40,959 nucleotides of DNA from a virus: IMG/VR virus record IMGVR_UViG_3300037246_002612, positions 1 to 40,959 of that record; one strand, given 5' to 3'. The translations under genes and the position numbers were made by a program. This document shows positions 25,049 to 33,897 of this stretch, piece after piece. Each line of letters begins with the position of its first letter. Position 1 is the first letter of the stretch. The notes beneath the pieces were generated by a model. The model was not told the DNA's origin and did no database searches. It saw nothing but the letters and a program-made list of their open reading frames with translations.

Positions 25049-25602
25049 TGCCTACCCGCGAAGGTAAGATCCTGACGACTCGCAAGACGATCATGCTTAC
25101 GGCAGGAGCACACCTCCGCCCAGGAAGCGGCGACGAAGCTGATCAGACCATCGGCAGCGGGGAGCAGTTGATCATGACCACTCAGGCCATGACCAACACC
25201 GGAACTGAAGTGGTGTACGTCATTCTTCCGTTCACTTCTAAGGGTGGTATCGACGGGCCGTTCTACTTCCGTTACTACTGGAGCGTTGACAACACGGCAG
25301 CCGGTGACATCGTTATTGAATGCGCGATCTACCCGGTGGCAGACGACGAGTCACTGGCCGTCACGGGTGCCACCTACATCCAGGTTGTGGACAGCACCCA
25401 CGAAACGGGTGACGACCTGATGGTGTCAGCATGGAGCGCTGCCGTTGCTTTGGACAGTGCCTGGAACGCCGACGACCTGTTGATTGCCGTGTTCCGCAGG
25501 CCTACTGCTGATGGCAGCGACACGCTTTCTGGAACTGCGGCATTGCTGGCGGTCGAACTCTCCTATCTGGAGACGGATGCAGTAGGGGCTGACCCGAGAT
25601 GA
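25048..25602 (+). CDS. Beta-rich structural protein, jelly-roll-like
   Basis: A 184-residue protein. Alternating strands (VVYVILPFTS, GPFYFRYYWSV, IVIECAIYPV, DDLLIAVFRR) suggest a jelly-roll. It overlaps the genes on both sides. Located in the fibre and tail region; it may be part of the tail or fibre assembly. No family recognised. Confidence 0.6.
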   Translation: MPTREGKILTTRKTIMLTAGAHLRPGSGDEADQTIGSGEQLIMTTQAMTNTGTEVVYVILPFTSKGGIDGPFYFRYYWSVDNTAAGDIVIECAIYPVADDESLAVTGATYIQVVDSTHETGDDLMVSAWSAAVALDSAWNADDLLIAVFRRPTADGSDTLSGTAALLAVELSYLETDAVGADPR

Positions 25603-26060
25603 GCCGTGCCCAGCTGTCCATTCGAATCGTCAGCGATGACGACTGGAGGAAGCTGGAGTCACTCGCGGAGAACAACGACTTTGTGTTCGAGGATTTCGAA
25701 ATCGACTGGAGGTCTGTGGCTCCATACTGGGTCGGCGCTTACCACGACGAAGACAATCTGGTAGGGGCTCTCAATGTGTGTCCTGGCAGGCCGATCGGTA
25801 GGATGGAGTGTCTGTTCCTGCTCAATGGCCTGTCGCATCGTGATCGAACCATCGCAGCCAGGGAGCTGCTCGCTATGGCAGAGGCTGTTCTCAGAAGGCA
25901 GGGTGCCCAGATAGTGTGCGGCCTGATTGAAGATGGCACCCCTGGGTACGAGCGTATTGCTGAGCGCAAGGGGTGGGTCCAGCTGGCACACGGTACCATG
26001 TACGCCAAGGGCATCGTGGAGAGTTACATACGAGATCGGGAAGAGAGGCTGTCCGCATGA
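25599..26060 (+). CDS. GNAT-like acetyltransferase domain protein
   Basis: A 153-residue protein. Features fit a GNAT fold: VGAYHDEDNLVGALNVCPG as the paired strands, LSHRDRTIAARELLAMAEAV as the helix after the cofactor loop, and GTPGYERIAERKGWVQLAHG as the C-terminal helix and strand, typical of GNAT proteins. The acceptor is unknown. GNAT-like proteins are frequent in the tail region of related phages, where a virion or host-modifying role has not been settled. The classical Q/RxxGxG/A loop is not obvious, so activity is uncertain. Confidence 0.6.
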   Translation: MSRAQLSIRIVSDDDWRKLESLAENNDFVFEDFEIDWRSVAPYWVGAYHDEDNLVGALNVCPGRPIGRMECLFLLNGLSHRDRTIAARELLAMAEAVLRRQGAQIVCGLIEDGTPGYERIAERKGWVQLAHGTMYAKGIVESYIRDREERLSA

Positions 26061-27043
26061 GCAAGAAGAGCACCTCCAAGGTCCGCACGAAGAAGGCCGG
26101 GGCCATCGAGCTGGAGCTAAGCGAGATCAATCTGTCTGTGGCCCAGCTCTATCGGGACATGCTGTTCGCCAACTCCCCGGAAGAGTACGAGGAGCGGTCT
26201 CAGAGACTGTTTGAACTGGAAGCGCAAGCCATCGAGATGCAGTCTCAGATCATCTCGACCAGTGGTTCCGCCACCGACCAGCAGGCACAGCAGATCGATG
26301 ACGCCTTCAGCGCAGAGATCTCGGTGTTGAACCAGGACTTGCTGGAGTTCGGAGGCCTGGCCCAGGAGCAGGCCTCTGCAGAGTTCCGTGCGCGTGGGCT
26401 GGACCCCGGACGTGCACACTCTGTCGGCGTGGACCGAAGCAACGACATCGCACAGGAACTCATGCGCCAACAGGCCAAGGGGGCCACCGCATTGCGCGGC
26501 CAGGGCGCTCTGCTGAAATCCACCTTCAACAAGCCCACATTCGCTGGGCTGGTTGGGAACATTGGTGCAGGCCTTGGCACTGCCGGAGCGCTTGGCGGCG
26601 CTACCACGGGAGTCGCAGGCCAAGAGCTGGCTGGTCTGCGCGGCATCCGTGGCCTCAACACCAAGACGACCAGCATCATGTCCGGTCAGCAACAGGCCTC
26701 CATGATCACTCAGGACATGGCTGCCAACGTGAGTGCTGCCGGATCCCTGATGGGTGGCATGGGCGGGATGATGTCCTCGAGGAGCTTCAAGGAAGACAAG
26801 AAGGACGTGGACACGCGGAGCCTTCTGAAGCTGATCCAGAACCTGGAGGTTCAGCGCTGGAAGTACCTGGGAGAAGACACGGAGCACATCGGACCCTATG
26901 CCGAGGACTTCCAGGAGGCCTTCGGTCTGGGCAACAGTGACAAGACGATCGACGTGGTGGATGCCGTAGGCGTACTGTTCGCCGGCATCAAGGAGCTGAG
27001 TGATCGGCTCGACCACGAAGAGGCGATGCGAAGGGCGGCTTGA
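26057..27043 (+). CDS. Virion protein with C-terminal S74-type chaperone/protease domain
   Basis: A 328-residue protein. It is helical at 20-100, has a Gly/Ala-rich hydrophobic stretch at about 165-200 that could be membrane active, and ends in an intramolecular chaperone-type (peptidase S74-like) domain from about 240. That domain has SRSFKEDKKDV with the Ser/Lys pair, VQRWKYLGEDTEHIGPYAEDF and IDVVDAVGVLFAGIKEL. ATG 26057 overlaps the GNAT gene as ATGA. S74 domains usually trimerise and cleave fibres; here it sits on a protein next to the ejection genes, so it may help fold an ejected or tail component. Confidence 0.7.
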   Translation: MSKKSTSKVRTKKAGAIELELSEINLSVAQLYRDMLFANSPEEYEERSQRLFELEAQAIEMQSQIISTSGSATDQQAQQIDDAFSAEISVLNQDLLEFGGLAQEQASAEFRARGLDPGRAHSVGVDRSNDIAQELMRQQAKGATALRGQGALLKSTFNKPTFAGLVGNIGAGLGTAGALGGATTGVAGQELAGLRGIRGLNTKTTSIMSGQQQASMITQDMAANVSAAGSLMGGMGGMMSSRSFKEDKKDVDTRSLLKLIQNLEVQRWKYLGEDTEHIGPYAEDFQEAFGLGNSDKTIDVVDAVGVLFAGIKELSDRLDHEEAMRRAA

Positions 27044-29247
27044 TGGCAGAATTCACTCCTGCACATCGCAATGACGAGCTCGACGTGCTCGCTGCGCTCC
27101 GGTCAGACCCCGACCTGGACAGGCGGGTGGTAGCTCCGATCGTTCGCGAGACGGAGAACACGGATCCCGATGCCAACCTGATCAACACCACGGAAGATGG
27201 GACCATGATCTCTGTGGTCTCTCCCAACGTGCAGGACATAGACCCCGCCGCATTGGAGAGGGACGAGGCGGTCATGGGGCTGGGTGACATTGCCTCGGAA
27301 GTGAAGGCCCAGGTAGCCGAAGAAGCCAAGCAAAATGTGCGCTTCAGGCCGGCAGGGAACGCCAACACTGGTGGATTTGCTGGGGTCATCCCCTTCTGGC
27401 AGAAGCAGCAGGACGAACGAGAAGCACGTGCCCTACAGCTGCTTGGCGGAGCCACCCAGCTGAAAAGCTACGCCAGGCAGACCCGTTTCGAGCTGGTTGC
27501 GGCTGAGCTGCGCAGCGAGGAGCTGGGCCACACGCCGGACAGCTTGGACGACTACCGACGCGAGGTGCGCGAGATCCTGGACACCCGCATCCGCGCCATG
27601 GAAGAGGCCCAGCCAGGCTCCAGTGCCTACCTGATCACCCATCTGGAAGTGAATGGCGGCAGGGAGGTTCTTGGATCGTTGCAGGACGATCTGACGGCGT
27701 CGCCACACCTGGGTGATGCGATGAAAGAGGGAGATCTCCAGGAAGCTCTCCGCATTTTCGGAAGCGTCGAGCACCACACACGTATGCGAAACAATCGCAA
27801 CGCGGAGCAGCTCGACAAGTTCCGTGACATCTACGGACCCGTAGTGAAGAGGATGGAGGACGACAAGAGCGGCGAAGGTCAAGCCATGCTGGACAAGCTG
27901 AACGAGAACGGCCTGACCATCGCAGAGCTGCAGCAGATCCGGCGTAGCAAGTGGGTGGACCAGACGCCTGGCGGAGAGGCCGACATCATCGGTGCCTCTA
28001 CCAACGCAATCCTGGAGGCTCATGAGCTGGTCTCCGATCTCTTCACACTGTCCACCACCGAAGAGGGGCGGCAGTCCCATGCGGACCAGTCACTGCTGGC
28101 CGCGCAGCGCACTGACGGAAGGCGGGCCATCGAGGCGGAGGCCAAGAACGTCGCAGCCCAGATCATTGCGGCAGGCGAAGGTGTCGGATTCCACATCGAC
28201 ATGAACGCTGCCGCTGTGACCAAGGCCATGGAGCGCATCAGTGCGCACTACCCAGATGATCCTACGGCCCAGATCGAGGCGCGTGCATCGTTGCGCTCCC
28301 TGATACAGGGGTTCCTGGTGGAGCAGGAAGCTGCGAGCGCTGTCAATGCGACCCAGATGACCATCCCGATGCTCGGGCTCGATGCGATCACGAAGTTCAA
28401 CGAGGGTGGGCTGGCGTCGCTTACTCCACGCGACCGTGCCATCCTGATGCATCCCCAGGTGGATCGCATGTTCATCGACCCTGTCGTCTCCATGCCGGAC
28501 GGCTCTCCGGTCTACATCTACTCGCAGGATCCGGCAGAGGATCGCAAGCATCGCGAGGCCATTGGGCACTTGCGATTGATGATGCCGAAGATGCACGCCG
28601 CCTTTAAGCAGCTGGAAGAGACCGGCAACTTCGTGGACCAGGGTGGCTGGCTGGGCCTCGACGCCGTGCAGATCGCCTTCCGGGACATCGGCATCCAGTC
28701 CCAGGAGGCCGCGCTCTACATGTCGATGAGTCGGGAGTTCGTCTCGATCTTCCTGAAGGCTCGCCAGGGCAGCCGGCCTTCGGACTTCGACATGATGTTC
28801 TACCTCTCGTTGCTGCCGACCCTCTCGGAGGTCAGGAGTGGCTCGGCCTCCGGGCGTTTCGCCAACATGATGGCGTCCCTGGAGATGGAGGCGAACTCAG
28901 TCTTCGACCCGGAGACGCAGCGCTACATCATGGAGCTGAAGGAAGGCAAGCACCTCTCCCCGGAGATGGTTACCGCCAACCTCCAGATGGAGCAGCAGGT
29001 CAACCTCTTCCGCGCTCGCATGGAAACGGCACGTGCCGCTGGGGACCAGTCTGCCGAGGGCTTCGCATACAAGGAGCTCGGGGAGGCTCAACAGATCTGG
29101 ATGGACTCCGGGGCTGGAGCCGCCATGAACCCAGCCAAGTTCCGGGCTGCGTCTCGTGAAGCGGCGGGGCTCCCCAACAACAGCGCCAACGTAGACGATG
29201 ACTCTGCAGCTGGGGCGGCTTTTGCGCGCGGGTTTGCGGACGAGTAG
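27043..29247 (+). CDS. Large internal/ejection-type virion protein
   Basis: A 734-residue, mostly helical, hydrophilic protein. ATG 27043 overlaps the previous stop as TGATG; a TTG three bases earlier is less likely. It carries VSIFLKARQGSRPSDFDMM near residue 575, similar to the R-P-S-D-x-D motif seen in large podovirus internal proteins, and its RQGSRPSDFD core recurs in the Lys-rich protein at 9489-9851. It would be packaged in the head and ejected with DNA to form a channel. No catalytic motif seen. Confidence 0.65.
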   Translation: MAEFTPAHRNDELDVLAALRSDPDLDRRVVAPIVRETENTDPDANLINTTEDGTMISVVSPNVQDIDPAALERDEAVMGLGDIASEVKAQVAEEAKQNVRFRPAGNANTGGFAGVIPFWQKQQDEREARALQLLGGATQLKSYARQTRFELVAAELRSEELGHTPDSLDDYRREVREILDTRIRAMEEAQPGSSAYLITHLEVNGGREVLGSLQDDLTASPHLGDAMKEGDLQEALRIFGSVEHHTRMRNNRNAEQLDKFRDIYGPVVKRMEDDKSGEGQAMLDKLNENGLTIAELQQIRRSKWVDQTPGGEADIIGASTNAILEAHELVSDLFTLSTTEEGRQSHADQSLLAAQRTDGRRAIEAEAKNVAAQIIAAGEGVGFHIDMNAAAVTKAMERISAHYPDDPTAQIEARASLRSLIQGFLVEQEAASAVNATQMTIPMLGLDAITKFNEGGLASLTPRDRAILMHPQVDRMFIDPVVSMPDGSPVYIYSQDPAEDRKHREAIGHLRLMMPKMHAAFKQLEETGNFVDQGGWLGLDAVQIAFRDIGIQSQEAALYMSMSREFVSIFLKARQGSRPSDFDMMFYLSLLPTLSEVRSGSASGRFANMMASLEMEANSVFDPETQRYIMELKEGKHLSPEMVTANLQMEQQVNLFRARMETARAAGDQSAEGFAYKELGEAQQIWMDSGAGAAMNPAKFRAASREAAGLPNNSANVDDDSAAGAAFARGFADE

Positions 29248-29256
29248 GAGTAGGTC

Positions 29257-31707
29257 ATGGGTGTTGGTAAAACCGTAGCGGAGCTTCTCCTCGACGCGAA
29301 CATCGAAGGGCCGCAAGAGTCCTCGGATCCTCGCCAGGAGAAGAAGTCCAGATCCATCGAAGCCGTCATGGAGGAGATGACTTCGGACCCCCGGTACAAG
29401 GATCTCTCCCCGAACGCACAGAAGGCTGCCAGGGAACACAAGCTGCGCACAGCCACCAGGGCACGCGAGCTGGCCGTCAAGCAGGACGCTGCGTTGGTGA
29501 GGGAGTACGACAAGAATCACACCGGGGAGTCCCTCAAGGGTTTCGCTACCGGCGTGCTGGACACCGCCACATTCGGTCAGATCCCCAACATCGTCGGCGC
29601 TCTCGGTGGAGACGAGGCGGAGGAGGCTCTGCGACGCAAGCTGGAGGCACGTGCTGCCGCCAGGCCCGTGAGCACCACGGCAGGGGAGATGGCTGGCTAC
29701 TTCGTGGGGCCGGCGGGCGTCGTTGGACGTGCCGTGTCCACGGTTGCAGCGAGCGGAATGCGGTTGGCCACAGGGCGTGCCGCGTTGCTGGCAGGCAAGG
29801 TCGGCGTTCCGACTGTCGTCATGGGAGCTATGGAAAAAAGCTTCTTCGGACGCTTCATGGCTGCGACGGGAGAGAACGTGGCTGGTGGCTCCGCGGCAAT
29901 CGTTGCCCAGCGTGCCCTCGAGGACAACAACGGATCCAACATGTGGGGAGAGGACAGCGCTAGCACGCGCGGCTACTCGCTCAGCTCACGCATCGACTCC
30001 GTCACTTCCGACCTCTCGCATCCGCTGACTGCAGCCCTGATGTTGGGCGGTGCAGGGGTGTCCACCGCGCTCACCAAGAGCAGGTCCAAGGAGATGGCTA
30101 AGGCCATCGCGTTCTACGAAAAGGAGACGGGACAGAAGGTGCCGGTCGAGGTGCTGACAGACTCGTTCGCTTACTCGCAGTTCATGGATAACCTGCGTGC
30201 TCTGCCAGGATCCCTGAAGGTGCAGGAGGCCACGCGCACTGGGTTGCTCGCGGGCTTCCACAAGATCGCGGAAAAAGTGAGAGTGCGTGCTGGTGTTGCA
30301 GACTCTGCGAAGGCCGGAGCCGCTGCGCGTGCCGCGGCCGGCAGCCAGGCATCCGAAGGTGTCGTGACCGGAGTGCGACGAGGCACCGGGGCTCGTGCCA
30401 TCCAGGAAGCGGACGGCATCGGCCCTCTGCCGGAGACTGTGCATGTAGAGCTGCGGGCAGGGCTGGAGACCGTTCTCAGCCGCCGTCAGGGCGGGGCCTA
30501 CGGCGCTGAGACAGGCATCGCCACTGCTGGACGCACCAAGGCACAGGGGGCTCGTGGTGGAGAACTCACCTCCGCCGTGAAGAACATTCTGGCGGCGTCG
30601 AGAAAGCTCAAGCGCACCCCGCGAAAGGGCGTCGAAGTTCGTGACGCACGTGGACGACTGGTACCGAAGGGGCATCTCACAGAGCGCTCCGGCCAGCTGC
30701 ACGAGACCATGTACGTCTCGGACCTGGAGGACATGCGCAAGCAGCTTGCTCGCATCGCATACTCCCGCGGAAGAAATCCACAAATGGGGATGCACAGCCA
30801 GGCCGACGTGAGGGAGGCGCGAGACCTCTACCACGTGCTCGGGAATGTGATCGAGTCTGCGTCGCCCAAGTACCGTCGCAAGCTGGAGCTGATGGACAAG
30901 TACCGGGCCATGGAGCGCGGGTTCAAGCACCAGGACGTGCCGCAGATCGACAACCGCGCAGCCAGAGAGTTCTGGTCCAGCAAGGACATCCTTCCCAGGC
31001 TGGACTATCTGGAGCAGGTCTCCCTGCCCGGAGACCGCCAGGCCCTCACTGCCTGGTACCTGAGCGACTTCATCGACAACGTATTCGACCCGAGCACTGG
31101 CTTCGTGTCCAGCGCCAAGATGAAGGCCTTCCTCAAGGGCGGAGGCGACGGGCGCTTCGACCGCCAGATCATGGACCGTGTGATGCCTGGATTGGCAGAC
31201 GACATGGTGGACATGGCCAAGCTCAACGAGAAGATGAAAAGAGCAGGAGGCACAAGCTCTGGACCTCTCGGTAGTGAGGGGTCTTCGACGGCCCGCCGAC
31301 AGTTCAGTGGTCTCAACATGGGGCTCAACCTCGTAAACCTTGGCGGCGCTGCCTTCTTGTCGCAGATGCTGACCAACCCGTTCATCAGCATGGGATCACT
31401 GGGCCTGGCCGGAACGAAGTTCCTGATCCTGAAGCAGCTCGCCTCACTCCAGGGGATGCACGCTGCGTCGGAGAATGCGGCCATCAAGATGCTGCGCAAG
31501 GGTCAGGACGTGGGCGCACTCCCGAACTTGAGACTCTCGGTGGGAAGGCGACGGGCGGAACTGACAAGAGGCGGAGCCAGTGCGCGGCGGGCAACGGGGC
31601 AGGTTCTCACGGCAGCCAACTCCCAGAGCGGAGAAGACACGGCAGGCAACGCCCGCGAAGCCACAACGCAGCAGCTCAACGACCTCCAGAAGCGCAGCCT
31701 CCCGTGA
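29257..31707 (+). CDS. Large ejection-type protein with hydrophobic segments
   Basis: An 816-residue protein. A charged helical N-terminus is followed by Gly/Ala-rich, hydrophobic segments at about 125-210 (MAGYFVGPAGVVGRAVSTVA and others), a long helical middle, and a second hydrophobic block near 690-740 (LNLVNLGGAAFLSQML). Such alternation is typical of internal proteins that insert in the inner membrane during DNA entry. ATG 29257 has GTAGGAGTAGG upstream. It pairs with the preceding 734-residue protein. No lytic transglycosylase motif recognised. Confidence 0.6.
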   Translation: MGVGKTVAELLLDANIEGPQESSDPRQEKKSRSIEAVMEEMTSDPRYKDLSPNAQKAAREHKLRTATRARELAVKQDAALVREYDKNHTGESLKGFATGVLDTATFGQIPNIVGALGGDEAEEALRRKLEARAAARPVSTTAGEMAGYFVGPAGVVGRAVSTVAASGMRLATGRAALLAGKVGVPTVVMGAMEKSFFGRFMAATGENVAGGSAAIVAQRALEDNNGSNMWGEDSASTRGYSLSSRIDSVTSDLSHPLTAALMLGGAGVSTALTKSRSKEMAKAIAFYEKETGQKVPVEVLTDSFAYSQFMDNLRALPGSLKVQEATRTGLLAGFHKIAEKVRVRAGVADSAKAGAAARAAAGSQASEGVVTGVRRGTGARAIQEADGIGPLPETVHVELRAGLETVLSRRQGGAYGAETGIATAGRTKAQGARGGELTSAVKNILAASRKLKRTPRKGVEVRDARGRLVPKGHLTERSGQLHETMYVSDLEDMRKQLARIAYSRGRNPQMGMHSQADVREARDLYHVLGNVIESASPKYRRKLELMDKYRAMERGFKHQDVPQIDNRAAREFWSSKDILPRLDYLEQVSLPGDRQALTAWYLSDFIDNVFDPSTGFVSSAKMKAFLKGGGDGRFDRQIMDRVMPGLADDMVDMAKLNEKMKRAGGTSSGPLGSEGSSTARRQFSGLNMGLNLVNLGGAAFLSQMLTNPFISMGSLGLAGTKFLILKQLASLQGMHAASENAAIKMLRKGQDVGALPNLRLSVGRRRAELTRGGASARRATGQVLTAANSQSGEDTAGNAREATTQQLNDLQKRSLP

Positions 31708-31913
31708 AGTGGGGGCTGCTGTTGCTTTCGCTCTCCTTCGGCTGTGCTGCACACCTTGGTCCGATCGACGTGATCATTGGAGATGGCTCCATCACGACGT
31801 GCGAGGGCGGGGTGGAGATCGTAAGTGACGGTCTAGAGGGTGGAATCGTTGGGATCTTCAAGCCGGTGCTGGATGCAGTGGCGAGAGCCCTGACCAAGAT
31901 CTTCGGAGGATAG
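31704..31913 (+). CDS. Small exported or lipoprotein-like protein
   Basis: A 69-residue protein. GTG 31704 overlaps the ejection gene stop as GTGA. Residues 4-14 are hydrophobic and are followed by Cys14 (SFGC), which could be a weak lipobox, or by a type I cleavage at CAA. The C-terminus is amphipathic (PVLDAVARALTKIFGG). It sits in a small cluster of membrane-type genes at the end of the late operon, so a lysis role is plausible. Confidence 0.6.
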   Translation: MKWGLLLLSLSFGCAAHLGPIDVIIGDGSITTCEGGVEIVSDGLEGGIVGIFKPVLDAVARALTKIFGG

Positions 31914-31915
31914 TG

Positions 31916-32137
31916 ATGAGGTGGCTGCTTCTGGTACCGCTGCTTGCGCTGAGCTGCGAGGGGTTCAGCTTGAAGGGCACGCAGGACGAGCTGTGCGCCA
32001 TCCTTGGCTACGGCGAAGGCGAGGAGCTCGAATGCCTACACCGTGGCTGCATCATCGGGGGAGAGTCGGAAGAGGAGTGCGATGCCCGGTTCGGACACCC
32101 GGAGCCTGCCCCGGAACCTGAAAGCGATGAAACCTGA
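31916..32137 (+). CDS. Small lipoprotein, outer-membrane spanin candidate
   Basis: A 73-residue protein. A short hydrophobic start ends in LLALSC, a lipobox-like site with Ser at -1, though its -3 residue is Ala rather than Leu. The mature part has Cys pairs and an acidic, Pro/Glu-rich tail. GGAGGA precedes ATG 31916 by five bases. The next gene overlaps it by 11 bases and encodes a single-span protein, the arrangement of two-component spanins. Lengths and order fit, but the o-spanin would normally be second, so the call is tentative. Confidence 0.55.
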   Translation: MRWLLLVPLLALSCEGFSLKGTQDELCAILGYGEGEELECLHRGCIIGGESEEECDARFGHPEPAPEPESDET

Positions 32138-32402
32138 GCGCACGATCGCGCTGATAGCGAGCGCCTTGGCACTCGCACAGGGCGCTGGTCTTCTGAATCA
32201 GAGATCCACCATCGGTGGTCTCGAGGAAGACCGGGTGCAGATCAAGTACGTGGTGGAGGAAGCGGTGAACCGCCACCTACATCGGATTGCTGTGCTGGAA
32301 GCAGTTGAGGCCGCGACCCGCGGTGCATCGCCGCCACCGTGTGAGTTGGGGACGGGATTCGATGCTGACAGCGCAGGCCACGGCCTCGGGGGCCAGGAGT
32401 AG
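32127..32402 (+). CDS. Single-span membrane protein, inner-membrane spanin candidate
   Basis: A 91-residue protein. The N-terminus has a transmembrane helix at about 6-23 (TIALIASALALAQGAGLL) followed by a helix (LEEDRVQIKYVVEEAVNRHL) and a Pro/Cys-containing tail. ATG 32127 lies inside the lipoprotein gene. It is the last gene of the late operon; its stop is only three bases from the stop of the convergent erf gene. A spanin role is inferred from topology and neighbourhood. Confidence 0.55.
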   Translation: MKPERTIALIASALALAQGAGLLNQRSTIGGLEEDRVQIKYVVEEAVNRHLHRIAVLEAVEAATRGASPPPCELGTGFDADSAGHGLGGQE

Positions 32403-32405
32403 CAG

Positions 32406-33446
32406 TCAGAACGGGATTTCGCTGTCATCCCCTACTGCCCCGCCTGACACAGGGGCTGGCCCAGTGGGTGCCAGGCTGGGGTTCTCCACCCAGGCAGGAT
32501 CGAAGTTGTTGATCACCTCGTAGAGGCGACCGTACACCGGGTCCGGCGGGCAGGTTGCCATCAGGTGCTGTCTCACTTCGACGCTGTGGCTACCGCTCGG
32601 GAAGTACTGGAGCCCGCAGATCCCCAGCGCCCAGTTGATAATGTCGAAACCGTGGGTCGGCTTACCCTCTGCGTTGGGCAGGGCCTGACCCCGTCCGGCC
32701 CCTGCCGCAATGAGTCGCTTGGCCATCGGCTCGGTGATCCCGCTGTACTGCGAACCCGAGACCGTCGCAGCCCCACCGTTACCGGATTGTGCCGGCGGTC
32801 GCGGAGCCGCTGCCGGCGCTCGCGGAGCTGCCTGCGGTGCCACTGCAGGAGTCGCTGATGCCGGATTCGCCGGAGGCGTCGGAGGCCCCGGACCTGGCGT
32901 CGGATTGACCTGGTAACCGCTGTAGCCCGGTTCATCGAATGATGCCTCCGCATCGATGGTCGCGTCTTCGATCGTCACGGAGAACGTCTCCCACACGAAC
33001 GACTTGTACGCATTGGACATGGCCTTCGCCGCGCCCTTGTCACTCTTGTCCATCCCCTGGCCAACCACCGTCACCTCACGACTCGTGCCTGTGCCGGCGT
33101 GCACCAGCTCGTAGGTGATGTCGATGGTGGTGAGGATGAAGGTGCCCTTCGAAGACTCGATGAAGTTCACCTTCACGTCGTTCAGTGACGGAATGATGTT
33201 GACTCCGTACTGCAACTGTACGGGACGGAGCGCAGCCAGTGCGTCGTTGATCCCGCGGAACGAGTAGCCTCCGATGATGTCGGGGGCCTTGTTGGTCAGC
33301 CCCACCGATCCGATGTCTCTGGTCATGCAGTGGATGGCGTGGTCGATGCCGGCGAGCGCGGTGCCGCTGACTTGCATCTTCTGGTGCTCCACCTCTGACT
33401 GGGCCTCTGGGCTCATCTCCTGCATGGGTATCTGTGTATCAGTCAT
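32406..33446 (-). CDS. erf: Erf-family single-strand annealing protein with SSB-like tail
   Basis: A 346-residue protein. The N-terminal core (about 30-165) has the ERF pattern: YSFRGINDALAALRPVQLQYG at 61-81, followed by GQGMDKSDKGAAKAMSNAYK at 129-148. A Pro/Ala-rich linker (about 180-235) leads to a second domain (about 240-320). It ends DDSEIPF, closely resembling the acidic tip of SSB. Erf anneals complementary single strands, for example to circularise terminally redundant genomes. ATG 33446 overlaps the upstream stop by 8 bases. Linker sequence near the end includes WVENPSLAPTG, similar to the WVGG repeats. Confidence 0.9.
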   Translation of the reverse strand: MTDTQIPMQEMSPEAQSEVEHQKMQVSGTALAGIDHAIHCMTRDIGSVGLTNKAPDIIGGYSFRGINDALAALRPVQLQYGVNIIPSLNDVKVNFIESSKGTFILTTIDITYELVHAGTGTSREVTVVGQGMDKSDKGAAKAMSNAYKSFVWETFSVTIEDATIDAEASFDEPGYSGYQVNPTPGPGPPTPPANPASATPAVAPQAAPRAPAAAPRPPAQSGNGGAATVSGSQYSGITEPMAKRLIAAGAGRGQALPNAEGKPTHGFDIINWALGICGLQYFPSGSHSVEVRQHLMATCPPDPVYGRLYEVINNFDPAWVENPSLAPTGPAPVSGGAVGDDSEIPF

Positions 33447-33897
33447 GTGTTCCGTACTCCTTGTCAAAGGCATTGAGAATGGACTCAGCGAGGACCACCT
33501 GGGTCTTCGTGAGTTCTCCAATTTTGGCGCTGTGAATCATCATTGCGAGAGTGGACCGCAGCTCTGTGTCAGATGGGGGCACAGGCTTCGAAACATCTCC
33601 GACCGTTGCGAAAAGCTCAAGCGGTTCCAGCAGGTCGACCTTCAGCATCTCCACGTCGAGCAGGATGCGATCGTTCTTCGTCCCGATCCATATACACTGG
33701 TCTGCGTAGCCTGTCGCCACCATCACGTGGCAGCGTGTCTCGTTCAGGTCCAGGAAGCGGTGGATGCGTGTGGAACGCTCGTGCCCCTCCGCATCGCGGA
33801 GATCCTCGGCTGCGTTGGTGAGCTGGTCATCCAGGTTCATCTCCGCCACATCCTCACTCCAGTCGTGTTCCTTGATGAGACGCCTGTCGTTGGTCAT
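33439..33897 (-). CDS. Unknown 152-residue acidic protein
   Basis: ATG 33897 overlaps the preceding gene as ATGA. Acidic, with a helical N-terminus (DDQLTNAAEDLRDAEG) and a beta-rich middle containing CHVMVATGYADQCIWIG; the C-terminal helix is KTQVVLAESILNAFDKEYG. It is the middle gene of a three-gene operon ending in erf, so a role in recombination or early takeover is possible. No family recognised. Confidence 0.65.
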   Translation of the reverse strand: MTNDRRLIKEHDWSEDVAEMNLDDQLTNAAEDLRDAEGHERSTRIHRFLDLNETRCHVMVATGYADQCIWIGTKNDRILLDVEMLKVDLLEPLELFATVGDVSKPVPPSDTELRSTLAMMIHSAKIGELTKTQVVLAESILNAFDKEYGTHD

